From positions 806,001-870,000 of the forward strand of contig OZ223205.1 in the NCBI GenBank assembly GCA_965140395.1: 64,000 bases of DNA. The letters run 5' to 3'. Position 1 is the stretch's first letter. Each line of letters begins with the position of its first letter. Below are positions 54,601 through 60,349 of this stretch, one piece after another. A model generated the notes under the pieces. That model was not told the DNA's origin, ran no database searches, and was given only the letters and a program-made list of their open reading frames with translations. Source of the DNA: Parvibaculum sp002684405 (GTDB lineage Bacteria; Pseudomonadota; Alphaproteobacteria; Parvibaculales; Parvibaculaceae). A program made the translations under genes and the position numbers.

Positions 54601-54951
54601 GCGCCGGCCGTCTCGATCGATAGCAGAAGCGTCAACAGCGTGCGTGGCGTGCTGGGTCTCGGGGTGCGCTATGAGGCCGATCTCGGGAGTGCGGGCAAGA
54701 TCGTTCCGGAAGGATATGTCCGTCTGCTGAACGAGTTCGGCAATCCGGACGAGGCCATCACCGGCAACATCGTCAGCGGTGGCGCCTTCAATGTGAAGAC
54801 GGTCGCCCGGGACGATCTCAGCTACGCCGTCGGCGCCGGCCTGACCTATGAGATGAACGAGAGCGTCAGTCTTCGCGTCCATTACAATGGTGAGTTCCAG
54901 AGTGACTACGATGAACACGCAGTCTCCGCATCGTTCCGCTTCGCCTTCTGA
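48643..54951 (+). CDS. Large autotransporter (type Va) surface protein
   Basis: A 2102-residue autotransporter. The first ~70 residues are an extended signal peptide ending SGSPARA. Residues ~71-1800 are a repetitive passenger built from many 20-40-residue units of the form N-x-G-x-I-x-T-x-G-(D/E)-x-S-x-G-(I/L)-x-A, typical of a right-handed beta-helix. Some blocks recur almost in full, for example GMLVVATS/GMLAVATS and YHDAAFGMLVIGGEGGA/YHDAAFGMVAIGGEGGA. The last ~275 residues form the autotransporter beta-domain (GKWALWGRAGKNWATF onward), ending in the classic SFRFAF. It is secreted through the outer membrane and likely acts in adhesion. A GGGGGAA site precedes the ATG. Confidence 0.93.
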   Translation: MSRNKRTPATALSSSKIAGSAYNYYSMTVENQRGTDQGTAGKMRRIFASALLSTASAVVIASLSGSPARAAPIGGGACVPLTPQNGDTVTCAGTFEETLSFSEVEDLTVVLQAGATVQPFSEDAKGITVFAENEEYGNGTVKNYGLIITGGGIGEGADGIDVRTKYDATVVNGASGFVSTYGYQSDGIVAEAYYGDSSVTNAGTVGTNGENAFGLVAYSYSGTAYAGNSGTVSTDGDHSDAVYASGYEGATAVNTGRISTDGEYSYAVVALSHGGNAKATNDGVIELFGYAATALYAGSGEGDATVRNYANGEITTADGFDVDGGAAWSYDGDATASNAGEISLHGDNSSGLIAVAAHGKAEATNSGSINIYGETEGVSFEEAFAGLTGANPEEVVNDLSVGLIAVGETASAINYADGDIVATGQDAAGMLVVATSSSYAASGKNYGSISTGQAISEPEATAGYHDAAFGMLVIGGEGGASVYNGGDIETYGVGSVGAMAAADGDATAINAGNISTGTVDGEAYSAGENGRQAPGLIAISASRDATATNQEGGSIETSGDSSSGIVALAPHGTAIAENYGQVTVNGEVDGIEAGELVNIVLGAGEPYYSEEVAAKYLATGVVAIGDRATVWNHEGATVTGTGQDASGMLAVATSTEYAALARNDGTITTAQTEGYHDAAFGMVAIGGEGGAGVNNTGDIQTGGLLGFGALAAADGDAVGYNSGTITTGSSETASDDLGGFGIAAASLSGTAYVKNDGDIETFGSAGLGAVAIAGGSPDGLGGGPEGPFWELAQYLPDIVAEYGTALVFNDADASIVTHGDFGIGTAAVGFLAGVENRGTIQTDGLASMGAVALGLYASAHNAAGATITTGAADGDGIAAVGMLAGGLSMGVVENDGTIATYDTGGIAAAAIGAKYAVARNGEGGDITTEGDYSLGLAAASLFSALAYNDGDISTSGDVSVGVAAVGSLYTVLNELDYEPITGILEGLGGYLGGIEGPVGGGEFPGAAAINDTNGTIDTQGDLSLGVMALNFDREAFTGNRGSVTTAGEYAIGVGAFSVGGDAYAYNEGTIETSGDKAAGLMASGGAQPVWSLLDASGLDEYDLQTVFPDLEPYDMEGDVLAVNEGGSISTTGYYATGIAAWTSNGAARAINTGTVTTGSAIQPLTPSYGGVASNGLWAYSGGDDVLSTAYARNDGTVTTWGDEADGMRANAFEESVDITGSDAMEGVSDGAIIVAGAVNTGGIVTHGDGADGIAAEAAGDVRYYDDVEHQFVHLDAGVKVDNSGSITTYGDYSNGVSAQGPHVEVVNEADATITVNGDYSVGIEAHSSGPVTTEVVNAGTITVNGDHSAGIYATGDYVTIENGTTGVIDASDSYANVIPGDEYGLGILVNDSRDITIDNAGKIYGTVAVGYSLGFHIGSAFYNDTDLTNTGTIEGNVILASGDDTVLNEGGKVSGGIYTGRGDDDVTISGTGNEIGYGIHSSAEDYSYSTLAFEQTDKLTFDNGAANSIFEGPGGLSPAGANGVAISGFDQIDFKDGTTVFDETDILTNKYAGDIVVHQGAKVSALDDMWIGAGSFTVGTGSGEEIATYADLELTHGAIIHSNADFNLANGGRLIVGINGDYDTGSIETSGEIHVAGPTLEGETVVEPGFTVYANVIAGIDLTVGHDLTIGYAEGGVSLTGDAAPTVVDNSILFNFTTGANENDLYLTVGREKSINDIIDEGGDGTPNKDSISSALEGYLSNVPNDNPIIVYLSGNWPNDPEAQSAALRKLVEDTVPDEAALSGQTVVSATDAVLDLIMDRLSGGGLQTASSESGPSGVSAGDMPLGGDGKWALWGRAGKNWATFTPSGANGFDADSWGVSGGIDGEVADKLRMGVSYFYTKANFDENGAGANSNADIDGNGVVVYATYQPNPWYLNASLGYGWNSYKSKRFVTGFGTNEANYDGKQIMGRAELGYILSEGAFDITPHIGLRVNLLDIDSYTETGPAPAVSIDSRSVNSVRGVLGLGVRYEADLGSAGKIVPEGYVRLLNEFGNPDEAITGNIVSGGAFNVKTVARDDLSYAVGAGLTYEMNESVSLRVHYNGEFQSDYDEHAVSASFRFAF

Positions 54952-56032
54952 GGACGGCACGGCAACAGAAAAAGGACGGCACCCCGAAAGGGGTGCCGTC
55001 CCTCTTTCAGACCCTGCCGATATCGTCTATCGGCCGGTCTGGCGCAGGAACGACGAACGTGTCATGCGCGATGCCATGGAGATGTGGCAGGCCGAAGGAG
55101 CTCTGCCCGAAGGGGTCGATCCGGCCGAGCGCGCCAGGGAACTCGTTATCGCCATTTATGACGGCGAGACGCTGGCGGGATGCCTCACGGCGGATTTTCA
55201 TCCCATGCGCGAGCTGGAGGAGAAGTTTGCCTTTGCCCGCAGCTTCATCCGCCCGGCCTGGCGGGGCGCACGGCTGACGGATCGCTTGATGATCGACGGT
55301 CACGCCGAACTTGGCCGATGGGCCGCTGCAAACCCGCAAGAGAAGCTGGCCGGGTCCGCCGCGATCTATCAGAACGCCAATCTCGGCGCCCATCCGGTCG
55401 AACCATCGGGGCTGACCTTGATCGGCTTCACCGGAAAAGGCCTCCAGAAGCGGGTGCTCTGGTTCGATCACTACCGCTTGCCGGTCGCCGACGACACGCA
55501 GGCGCAGGAGGCGGCTTCAAACGGTGGAGCGGACTGGAGTTTGACGCCGGTTGGAGTGGGCGATGCGCGCGATCGCGCCCTGCGCGAGGAGGCTTGCCGC
55601 TTCTGGCGCGAGGCGAAGGCTTTTGCGCCGGGCCAGGATCTTTCCGATCCCGCCGCGGCATTGAGCGTGGTGGCGCATGACGGGGAGGAGATGATTGCGA
55701 CGTCCTCGCTGCGTATGATCCGGGTTCCAGCCCTCCGGCGCAGCTTCGCCATGCTCCGCTGTTTCGTGGCGCCCCGCTGGCGCGGCACGGGGCTGCGCGA
55801 AGCGCTGGCGGCTGAAAACTTCAGGCTCGCCGAAGCGGAGGCCGCAAACATCGACAACGCGGCATTGCCCGCCGGCGTTATGACGATATGCAGCGGCAAG
55901 GACCGCTCACCGCTTCCCGTCGATGCGGCGGGCTTTTTGCTGGCCGGCTATGCGCCGGGCCATGATCAGGTTCGGCTGCGCTGGTTCGGCCACGCGAAAA
56001 TTTCCGATACGCGTCTCGGCCTGTCCGCGTGA
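54911..56032 (+). CDS. Double GNAT-like acyltransferase protein
   Basis: A protein of up to 373 residues that contains two copies of one unit: IVIAIYDGETLAGCLTADF-like and FARSFIRPAWRGARLTDRLM in the first half, VVAHDGEEMIATSSLRM and LRCFVAPRWRGTGLREALAA in the second. RPAWRGARL and APRWRGTGL resemble the acetyl-CoA loop of GNAT enzymes, so this is a tandem GNAT-fold protein of unknown substrate. The ATG at 54911 overlaps the end of the autotransporter gene and places a strong hairpin (54974-55001) inside the coding region. An ATG at 55064 would avoid this but cut into IVYRPVWRR, which looks like the domain start. The true N-terminus is unsettled. Confidence 0.65.
   Translation: MNTQSPHRSASPSEDGTATEKGRHPERGAVPLSDPADIVYRPVWRRNDERVMRDAMEMWQAEGALPEGVDPAERARELVIAIYDGETLAGCLTADFHPMRELEEKFAFARSFIRPAWRGARLTDRLMIDGHAELGRWAAANPQEKLAGSAAIYQNANLGAHPVEPSGLTLIGFTGKGLQKRVLWFDHYRLPVADDTQAQEAASNGGADWSLTPVGVGDARDRALREEACRFWREAKAFAPGQDLSDPAAALSVVAHDGEEMIATSSLRMIRVPALRRSFAMLRCFVAPRWRGTGLREALAAENFRLAEAEAANIDNAALPAGVMTICSGKDRSPLPVDAAGFLLAGYAPGHDQVRLRWFGHAKISDTRLGLSA
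54974..55007 (+). terminator. Strong hairpin terminator after the autotransporter
   Basis: GGACGGCACCCC and GGGGTGCCGTCC form a perfect 12-bp stem closed by a GAAA tetraloop (54974-55001), followed by CTCTTT and preceded by GAAAAA. It lies 22 bases after the autotransporter stop, within the possible 5' part of the next reading frame. Confidence 0.8.
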
Positions 56033-56157
56033 GGGTAAAAATTACCGTGTAAAAACAGATGGCTAGGGCATTGTGCGCTGCATGATTTCCGCCTGCCTGA
56101 GTGAGTGGTATGCTGACGGTTCCGCCAAAGGGGAATGTGCGGAACAGGGGAGGAACC

Positions 56158-56772
56158 ATGAACGAGCACGCGGCGCTAGGCTATCTGCAAACGGACGCAA
56201 ACCCACTCATCCGGGCGATCGAGGCGGGGGTTGCGATCATGCGGTCGGAAGAGGCGTTCCGTCTCTATTCGGTGGCGCTGATCGCCGCTCTTCTGCTGGT
56301 TTCGATGATGGTTGTCTGGCGTATCCTTGCCGGTGCGACGGCTGACAATGCGCCCGAACATGATGTGCGCCGCCGTCTTGCCCATCGCTTCACCGGCTTG
56401 ATGATCTGGGGCTTCGGCGTGCCGAGCCTTGCGCTCTTCGGCGGCATTGCCGCTTATGTCGGTCTCATCGGCGGTGCCCCCGTCTTTGTCGACGTGGCGA
56501 GCGGCCAGGCGATGGCGGACCCCGGCCTGGGTGCGATCGGCCTCTTCGTGACGGCCCAGCTCGTGCAGGCCGCGCTTCTCGATATCTTCCACATCTATGC
56601 AAGCTTCGGTGCGACGCTGAGCGTTCACCCGGAAGCGGCGGCGTTCGGCGCCGTGGTGATCGCCTATCGCCTCACCATCGCCTTGTCGACGCTGGGGCTC
56701 CTCTATCTGCTCTGGCGCTCCACCCGCATCCTGTCGCGGAGGGTGGCGGCGTCGAAATCCCAGCACGCCTGA
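56158..56772 (+). CDS. Unrecognised membrane protein
   Basis: A 204-residue protein with about four hydrophobic helices: FRLYSVALIAALLLVSMMVV, FTGLMIWGFGVPSLALFGGI, LGAIGLFVTAQLVQAALLDI, and AFGAVVIAYRLTIALSTLGL with LYLLW after it. An amphipathic N-terminal stretch precedes the first helix. No family comes to mind. The ATG at 56158 with GGGGAGG seven bases upstream is clear, so the longer frame from 56101 is rejected. It is followed by a convergent terminator and sodB. Confidence 0.7.
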   Translation: MNEHAALGYLQTDANPLIRAIEAGVAIMRSEEAFRLYSVALIAALLLVSMMVVWRILAGATADNAPEHDVRRRLAHRFTGLMIWGFGVPSLALFGGIAAYVGLIGGAPVFVDVASGQAMADPGLGAIGLFVTAQLVQAALLDIFHIYASFGATLSVHPEAAAFGAVVIAYRLTIALSTLGLLYLLWRSTRILSRRVAASKSQHA

Positions 56773-56800
56773 CTGCCGGCACAGCTGAAACGACAAAAAA

Positions 56801-56834
56801 GCCGCACCCGGACGATCCGGGTGCGGCTTGTCTT
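56801..56834. terminator. Bidirectional intrinsic terminator
   Basis: GCCGCACCCGGA-CGA-TCCGGGTGCGGC, a perfect 12-bp stem, with AAAAAA before and TTGTCTTTT after. It serves the convergent membrane-protein gene and sodB. Confidence 0.88.
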
Positions 56835-56857
56835 TTGTCCGTCAGGGGAGAAGCGGT

Positions 56858-57460
56858 TTAGAGCGCCGCTTCGTAATTCGCCTCGGCGAATTCCCAGTTG
56901 ATCAGGTGATCGACGAAGGTCGTCAGATAGTCCGGACGGCGGTTCTGATAGTCGAGATAGTAGGTGTGCTCCCACACATCGGTGGTGAGGATCGGCACAT
57001 CCTTGCCGGTGATCGGCGTCTCGGCATTGGCCGTGCCATAGACGGTGAGCTTGCCTTCCGGCGTCAGCACGAGCCACGCATAGCCCGAGCCGAACTGGCC
57101 GGCGCCAACCTTTTTGAATTCGTCCTTGAACTGTTCGAGGCCGCCGAAATCTTCCTTGATCTTGTCGGCCAGCTTGCCCTTGGGCTCGCCGCCGCCATTC
57201 GGCTTCATGGAGTTCCAGTAGAAGGTGTGGTTCCACACCTGGGCGGCATTGTTGAACACGCCCTTCTTGGAGGCGTCGTCCGCCACCTTGCGGATCAGCT
57301 CGACGAGTTCCAGATCGGCAAGCTCGGTGCCCTCGATGAGCTTGTTGCCATTGGTCACATAGGCCTGATGGTGCTTGCCATAGTGAAAGGACAGCGTCTC
57401 GGCGGAAATATGCGGGGCGAGCGCATCCATTTCATAGGGAAGTTTGGGGAGTTCGAGCAT
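56858..57460 (-). CDS. sodB: Superoxide dismutase (Fe/Mn)
   Basis: A 200-residue cytoplasmic superoxide dismutase. The metal ligands are visible: His26 in LSFHYGKHHQAY, His78 in AAQVWNHTFYWNSM, and Asp161/His165 in TTDVWEHTYYLDYQ. The motif NAETPITG and the Gln-containing GAGQFGSGYAWLV fit the iron-type SodB more than the manganese type. AGGAGA precedes the ATG at 57460; the longer frame to 57517 lacks homology. It removes superoxide, consistent with heavy use of oxygenases in this organism. Confidence 0.95.
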   Translation of the reverse strand: MLELPKLPYEMDALAPHISAETLSFHYGKHHQAYVTNGNKLIEGTELADLELVELIRKVADDASKKGVFNNAAQVWNHTFYWNSMKPNGGGEPKGKLADKIKEDFGGLEQFKDEFKKVGAGQFGSGYAWLVLTPEGKLTVYGTANAETPITGKDVPILTTDVWEHTYYLDYQNRRPDYLTTFVDHLINWEFAEANYEAAL

Positions 57461-57793
57461 GGGCTTCTCCTTACTGGTTTGACGCGGCTCCGAGAGTCCG
57501 GAGCCGGACCGGTCCAACGCATACGCAACTGAACGCCGCGCGCATCGGGTTGTCCGTATGGGATACGGAATTGTTTATATGCCTCCACTAATCGGAGATG
57601 ACGACGGGATTTTCAAGGCGGAAGAAAAAAAATTTATTAGAGAACAAAGCTACTTATGGGCCAGCGCATAATCCCTAAAAAATGGGGCCTATGCCCCGGC
57701 GGTTGGGCGACACACGCTAAACCCTTGAGTTCGTGGCACGAATTTCAGGCCGCGCCCGCCCTCTGGCCGCCTGCGCCCCGCCGGTGCGATGAA
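57461..57793. other. Intergenic region between sodB and the Hsp20 gene
   Basis: No gene is supported here. Visible structures are a 7-bp hairpin GGCTCCG/CGGAGCC at 57486-57505 in the sodB leader, an A/T-rich tract at about 57620-57660, and a GGGGC/GCCCC hairpin at 57684-57697. A sodB promoter is expected in the A/T-rich part but I could not place it with confidence. Confidence 0.4.
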
Positions 57794-57822
57794 CTTGCAA
57801 CGGCGCGACGGAATTACCACAT
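57794..57822 (+). promoter_or_regulatory. Candidate heat-shock (sigma-32) promoter of the Hsp20 gene
   Basis: CTTGCAA (57794-57800) and CCACAT (57817-57822) are separated by 16 bases, resembling the alphaproteobacterial RpoH pattern CTTG-N16/17-CCCATAT with mismatches. It would start the transcript about 83 bases before the coding start, the usual size of a ROSE leader. Confidence 0.4.
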
Positions 57823-57881
57823 CTTATGGAACGGCGCCCATCCCGGGGCCGTGCCTTGCGGGGTGCCCGCGGGGCGGAGCC

Positions 57882-57904
57882 AAAGTCGCTTGGAAGAGGA
57901 CTTT
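57882..57904 (+). ncRNA. ROSE-like RNA thermometer, 3' hairpin
   Basis: AAAGTCGCT pairs with AGGACTTT around a six-base loop. The pairing puts TCGCT (the ROSE UYGCU motif) against AGGA (the Shine-Dalgarno-like sequence) with one bulged G, exactly the ROSE arrangement. The AGGA lies 11 bases before the ATG. GC-rich upstream sequence (57830-57880) can form further hairpins, as in known ROSE leaders. Heat would melt the stem and free the ribosome site of the small heat-shock gene. Confidence 0.7.
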
Positions 57905-57911
57905 GAAGGCC

Positions 57912-58421
57912 ATGAGCCGTATGACGCAGTTCAACAGCCCGTTTCTGCTCGGTTTTGAACAGATCGAGCAACTTCTGGATCGTGTGGCGAAATCCTCCGA
58001 CGGATATCCGCCCTACAATGTCGAGCAGCTGCCTGCGCCGGACAATGAGGGCGAAGGCGCCGCGACGGACCTGCTGCGCATCACGCTGGCGGTTGCCGGC
58101 TTCTCCCGCGACGAACTATCCGTCACGGTCGAGGACAACCAGCTCGTCATTCAGGGCCGCCAGCGCGAGGAGAACGACACGAATTATCTCCATCGCGGCA
58201 TTGCCGCCCGCCAGTTCCAGCGCAAATTCGTGCTGGCCGAAGGTGTGGAGGTCGTCGGCGCCAAGCTGGAGCACGGTCTTTTGATTATCGACCTTCTGCG
58301 CCCGGAACCGGCGAGAACGGTCCGCCGTATCGAAATCGATGACGGCGGCGGAAGAAACAAGGGGTCAACAATCTCTTCCTCGCACCCCGGGCGTAAACGG
58401 ATCGAGGAGGATGCGGTCTGA
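57912..58421 (+). CDS. Small heat-shock protein, Hsp20/IbpA family
   Basis: A 169-residue protein. The alpha-crystallin domain lies at about residues 40-140: LLRITLAVAGFSRDELSVTVE, DNQLVIQGRQREEN, LHRGIAARQFQRKFVLAEGV, GAKLEHGLLIIDLLRPEP. It follows the alphaproteobacterial IbpA/HspA-type pattern (MTQFNSPFLLGFEQIEQLLD at the N-terminus) and acts as an ATP-independent holdase in the cytoplasm. The ATG at 57912 is supported by family start and by the leader structure. A DUF1150 gene follows, the common arrangement. Confidence 0.93.
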   Translation: MSRMTQFNSPFLLGFEQIEQLLDRVAKSSDGYPPYNVEQLPAPDNEGEGAATDLLRITLAVAGFSRDELSVTVEDNQLVIQGRQREENDTNYLHRGIAARQFQRKFVLAEGVEVVGAKLEHGLLIIDLLRPEPARTVRRIEIDDGGGRNKGSTISSSHPGRKRIEEDAV

Positions 58422-58526
58422 ATGGGAGTGCGTCGCGGAAAAGGCGCGTGGCAATAGAACGGCCGTCGAGGTCGTCGTGCGGTGCTGAGGCAAGACCCGC
58501 GGCGAACCGTCTTAAAGGAGTATGAT

Positions 58527-58838
58527 ATGCGTAAGGACAATGACCGGATCGACGATAGCGGAAACGAAATACCGAATGCCGGCTGGGGCGCGGAGGATCT
58601 GCGCTCACTGAGCGACGAGGCGTTCGCCAATGCGGGCGTGGGCAACATCGTCTATGTGCGCGAGGTACTGGCAGGCGAGCTGGTGTCGGAGTTCGGCAAC
58701 GAGATCAATGTACCCGCCGATACCATGCTGTATTCGGTCCACGCCGCCAATGGCGAGCGTATGGCCGTGCTGGACAATCGCGATGCCGCCTTCGCTGGCG
58801 CGCGCCAGTACGACCTGGAGCCCGTCAGCGTACACTGA
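58527..58838 (+). CDS. DUF1150 family protein
   Basis: A 103-residue protein: DLRSLSDEAFANAGVGNIVYVREV, then ELVSEFGNEI and TMLYSVHAANGERMAVLDNR (parts given). This is the DUF1150 pattern, a small alphaproteobacterial family often encoded directly after hsp20, as here (105 bases). AAAGGAG six bases before the ATG at 58527 fixes the start. No function is established; the placement suggests stress co-expression. Confidence 0.82.
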   Translation: MRKDNDRIDDSGNEIPNAGWGAEDLRSLSDEAFANAGVGNIVYVREVLAGELVSEFGNEINVPADTMLYSVHAANGERMAVLDNRDAAFAGARQYDLEPVSVH

Positions 58839-58880
58839 CCGGCATAGACGCGCCGCTAAATGCGCCCGCCCGAAAATGCG

Positions 58881-58907
58881 AAGCCCCGCCGTCTCCGGCG
58901 GGGCTTT
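58881..58907. terminator. Intrinsic terminator between DUF1150 and ptsN
   Basis: AAGCCCCGCCG-TCTC-CGGCGGGGCTT is a perfect 11-bp stem ending in TTTT, 43 bases after the DUF1150 stop. ptsN converges on it. Confidence 0.85.
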
Positions 58908-58931
58908 TGCGTGTCGCGGCGCGTGCTGCGC

Positions 58932-59396
58932 TCAGACGGCGTTGGTCGCGGCGGGTTCCGTCAGGATGGCGTAAAGCGCCGCGGCATCGTCGGTCGCGCG
59001 GAGTTTTTCCACCACCGCACTGTTCCGGAGCAGGCGAGATACGCGCGCCAGCGCTTTCAGATGGTCCGCGCCCGCGCTTTCCGGCGCCAGCAGCAGGAAA
59101 ATCAGGTCGACCGGCTGGTCGTCCACCGATTCGAAGTCGATCGGCGTGTCGAGCCGCGCAAACAGCCCGTGCAGCCGGTCCAGTTCGCCCAACTTGCCAT
59201 GAGGAATGGCAATACCCTGGCCCACGCCCGTGGAGCCCAGACGCTCTCGCTCCAGCAGCGTTTCGAAAATAGAGCGCTCGGATACGCCAATAACGCCTGC
59301 CGCGCGTGCGGCAAGCTCCTGCAGCGCCTGCTTCTTGCTGGTGACCTTGAGATGCGCAAGCACCCCCTCCGGCCGTACCAGATCTTCAAGCTCCAT
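58932..59396 (-). CDS. ptsN: PTS IIA-like nitrogen regulatory protein (EIIA-Ntr)
   Basis: A 154-residue EIIA domain of the fructose/mannitol type. The phospho-acceptor is His66 in GIAIPHGKLGELD; the N-terminal LKVTSKKQALQELA and FLLLAPESAGADHLKALARVS follow the PtsN pattern. It is phosphorylated through EI-Ntr and NPr and tunes potassium and nitrogen/carbon responses. It follows hpf and rpoN on the same strand, the conserved rpoN neighbourhood. The ATG at 59396 is chosen; the frame back to 59594 overlaps hpf and has no homology. Confidence 0.94.
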   Translation of the reverse strand: MELEDLVRPEGVLAHLKVTSKKQALQELAARAAGVIGVSERSIFETLLERERLGSTGVGQGIAIPHGKLGELDRLHGLFARLDTPIDFESVDDQPVDLIFLLLAPESAGADHLKALARVSRLLRNSAVVEKLRATDDAAALYAILTEPAATNAV

Positions 59397-59505
59397 GATC
59401 CGAACCCTGTTCTGCTGAGGCTGTGGCCGAATCGCTGCCCGATGCGCCGGCCGGGGGCCGGGCTGGGGGCGTGCGCTGGCTAGAGCGGTAAAGCTTCTCA
59501 CGGTC

Positions 59506-60084
59506 TCAAGCCTTTTGTGAATCGCGGCTGGTATCGATCCAGCCGATATTGCCGTCCTGACGCCGGTAAACGAGACAGAGGCCGCCATCGCCATTGCGGA
59601 ACATGACGAAGGGGGCGTCGCTCAGATCCATGCGCATCACGGCGTCGCCGACGCTGAGTTTCGGAATATCCGTCGTACCCTCGGCGATGATGACGGGCTG
59701 AGCGTCTTCTTCGACTTCCTCGTGCTCGGCAACCGCTTCGATCACGAAGGACGGCACCGTCTCGGCGGGGAGTTCCGGCTTGTTGTGGTTGTTGTGGTTT
59801 TTCAGCTTGCGCTTGTAGCGGCGCAGCCTCTTCTCCAGCCGCTCCAGCGCAGCGTCGAAGGCGGCATAGGCTTCCGTCGCCTGGCCCTCGGCTTTCACAT
59901 ACATGCCGGAGCTCAGATGCACCGCGCAATCCGCGCGATAGTTGAAGCCATCCTTGGTGATGGTGACGTTCGCATCTACCGAACGATCGAAATATTTGTC
60001 GACAGCGGCTTCGAGCCGGTCGGTAACATGGGTGCGGAGCGCATCTCCGATGTCGAGATGATGGCCGCTAACCTGAACCTGCAT
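59506..60084 (-). CDS. hpf: Long-form ribosome hibernation promoting factor
   Basis: A 192-residue protein with the RaiA/HPF ribosome-binding domain at residues 1-~100 (MQVQVSGHHLDIGDALRTHV, DCAVHLSSGMYVKAEGQATE, LERLEKRLRRYKRKLKNH) and the C-terminal dimerisation domain at ~135-190 (KLSVGDAVMRMDLSDAPFVM, then FRNGDGGLCLVYRRQDGNIG). The long form drives direct 100S dimers of stalled ribosomes. It lies between rpoN and ptsN, the standard place. The 265 bases between it and rpoN hold no gene that I can support. Confidence 0.94.
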   Translation of the reverse strand: MQVQVSGHHLDIGDALRTHVTDRLEAAVDKYFDRSVDANVTITKDGFNYRADCAVHLSSGMYVKAEGQATEAYAAFDAALERLEKRLRRYKRKLKNHNNHNKPELPAETVPSFVIEAVAEHEEVEEDAQPVIIAEGTTDIPKLSVGDAVMRMDLSDAPFVMFRNGDGGLCLVYRRQDGNIGWIDTSRDSQKA

Positions 60085-60349
60085 TGAGAGACCTTTCCGG
60101 GTCGCAATGTCCCGATGGACTGCCTGTGGCGAAGCGCGCCCCCCGTCCGAAGGGCATCGCCCCGAGGCAGGATTGGCTTCTGCTGTCTGCCGCGCCGCGG
60201 AGATTCTTGTCTCCGCGCCGTCATCAAGCGCGTGGAAACTAGTGGGGCCTTCATGAGGTGTCAACCGGGACCCTTATAGAGCCTTAAAGCCTTTTTAAAT
60301 CAGTGTGTTATGGGGCGTGTGGCGGTCCGGCTGCGTGGCGCTGCCCCGC

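Noticed and set aside
49954..54960. A 1668-codon open frame on the minus strand opposite the autotransporter
   Set aside because: It has no start context, no recognisable domain and a composition set by the G/C-rich codon bias of the repetitive sense gene. A shadow frame is the simplest explanation.
57736..57750. TGGCACG at 57736 as a third sigma-54 promoter
   Set aside because: The -12 part reads TCAGG, not TTGC, so the essential GC at -12 is missing.
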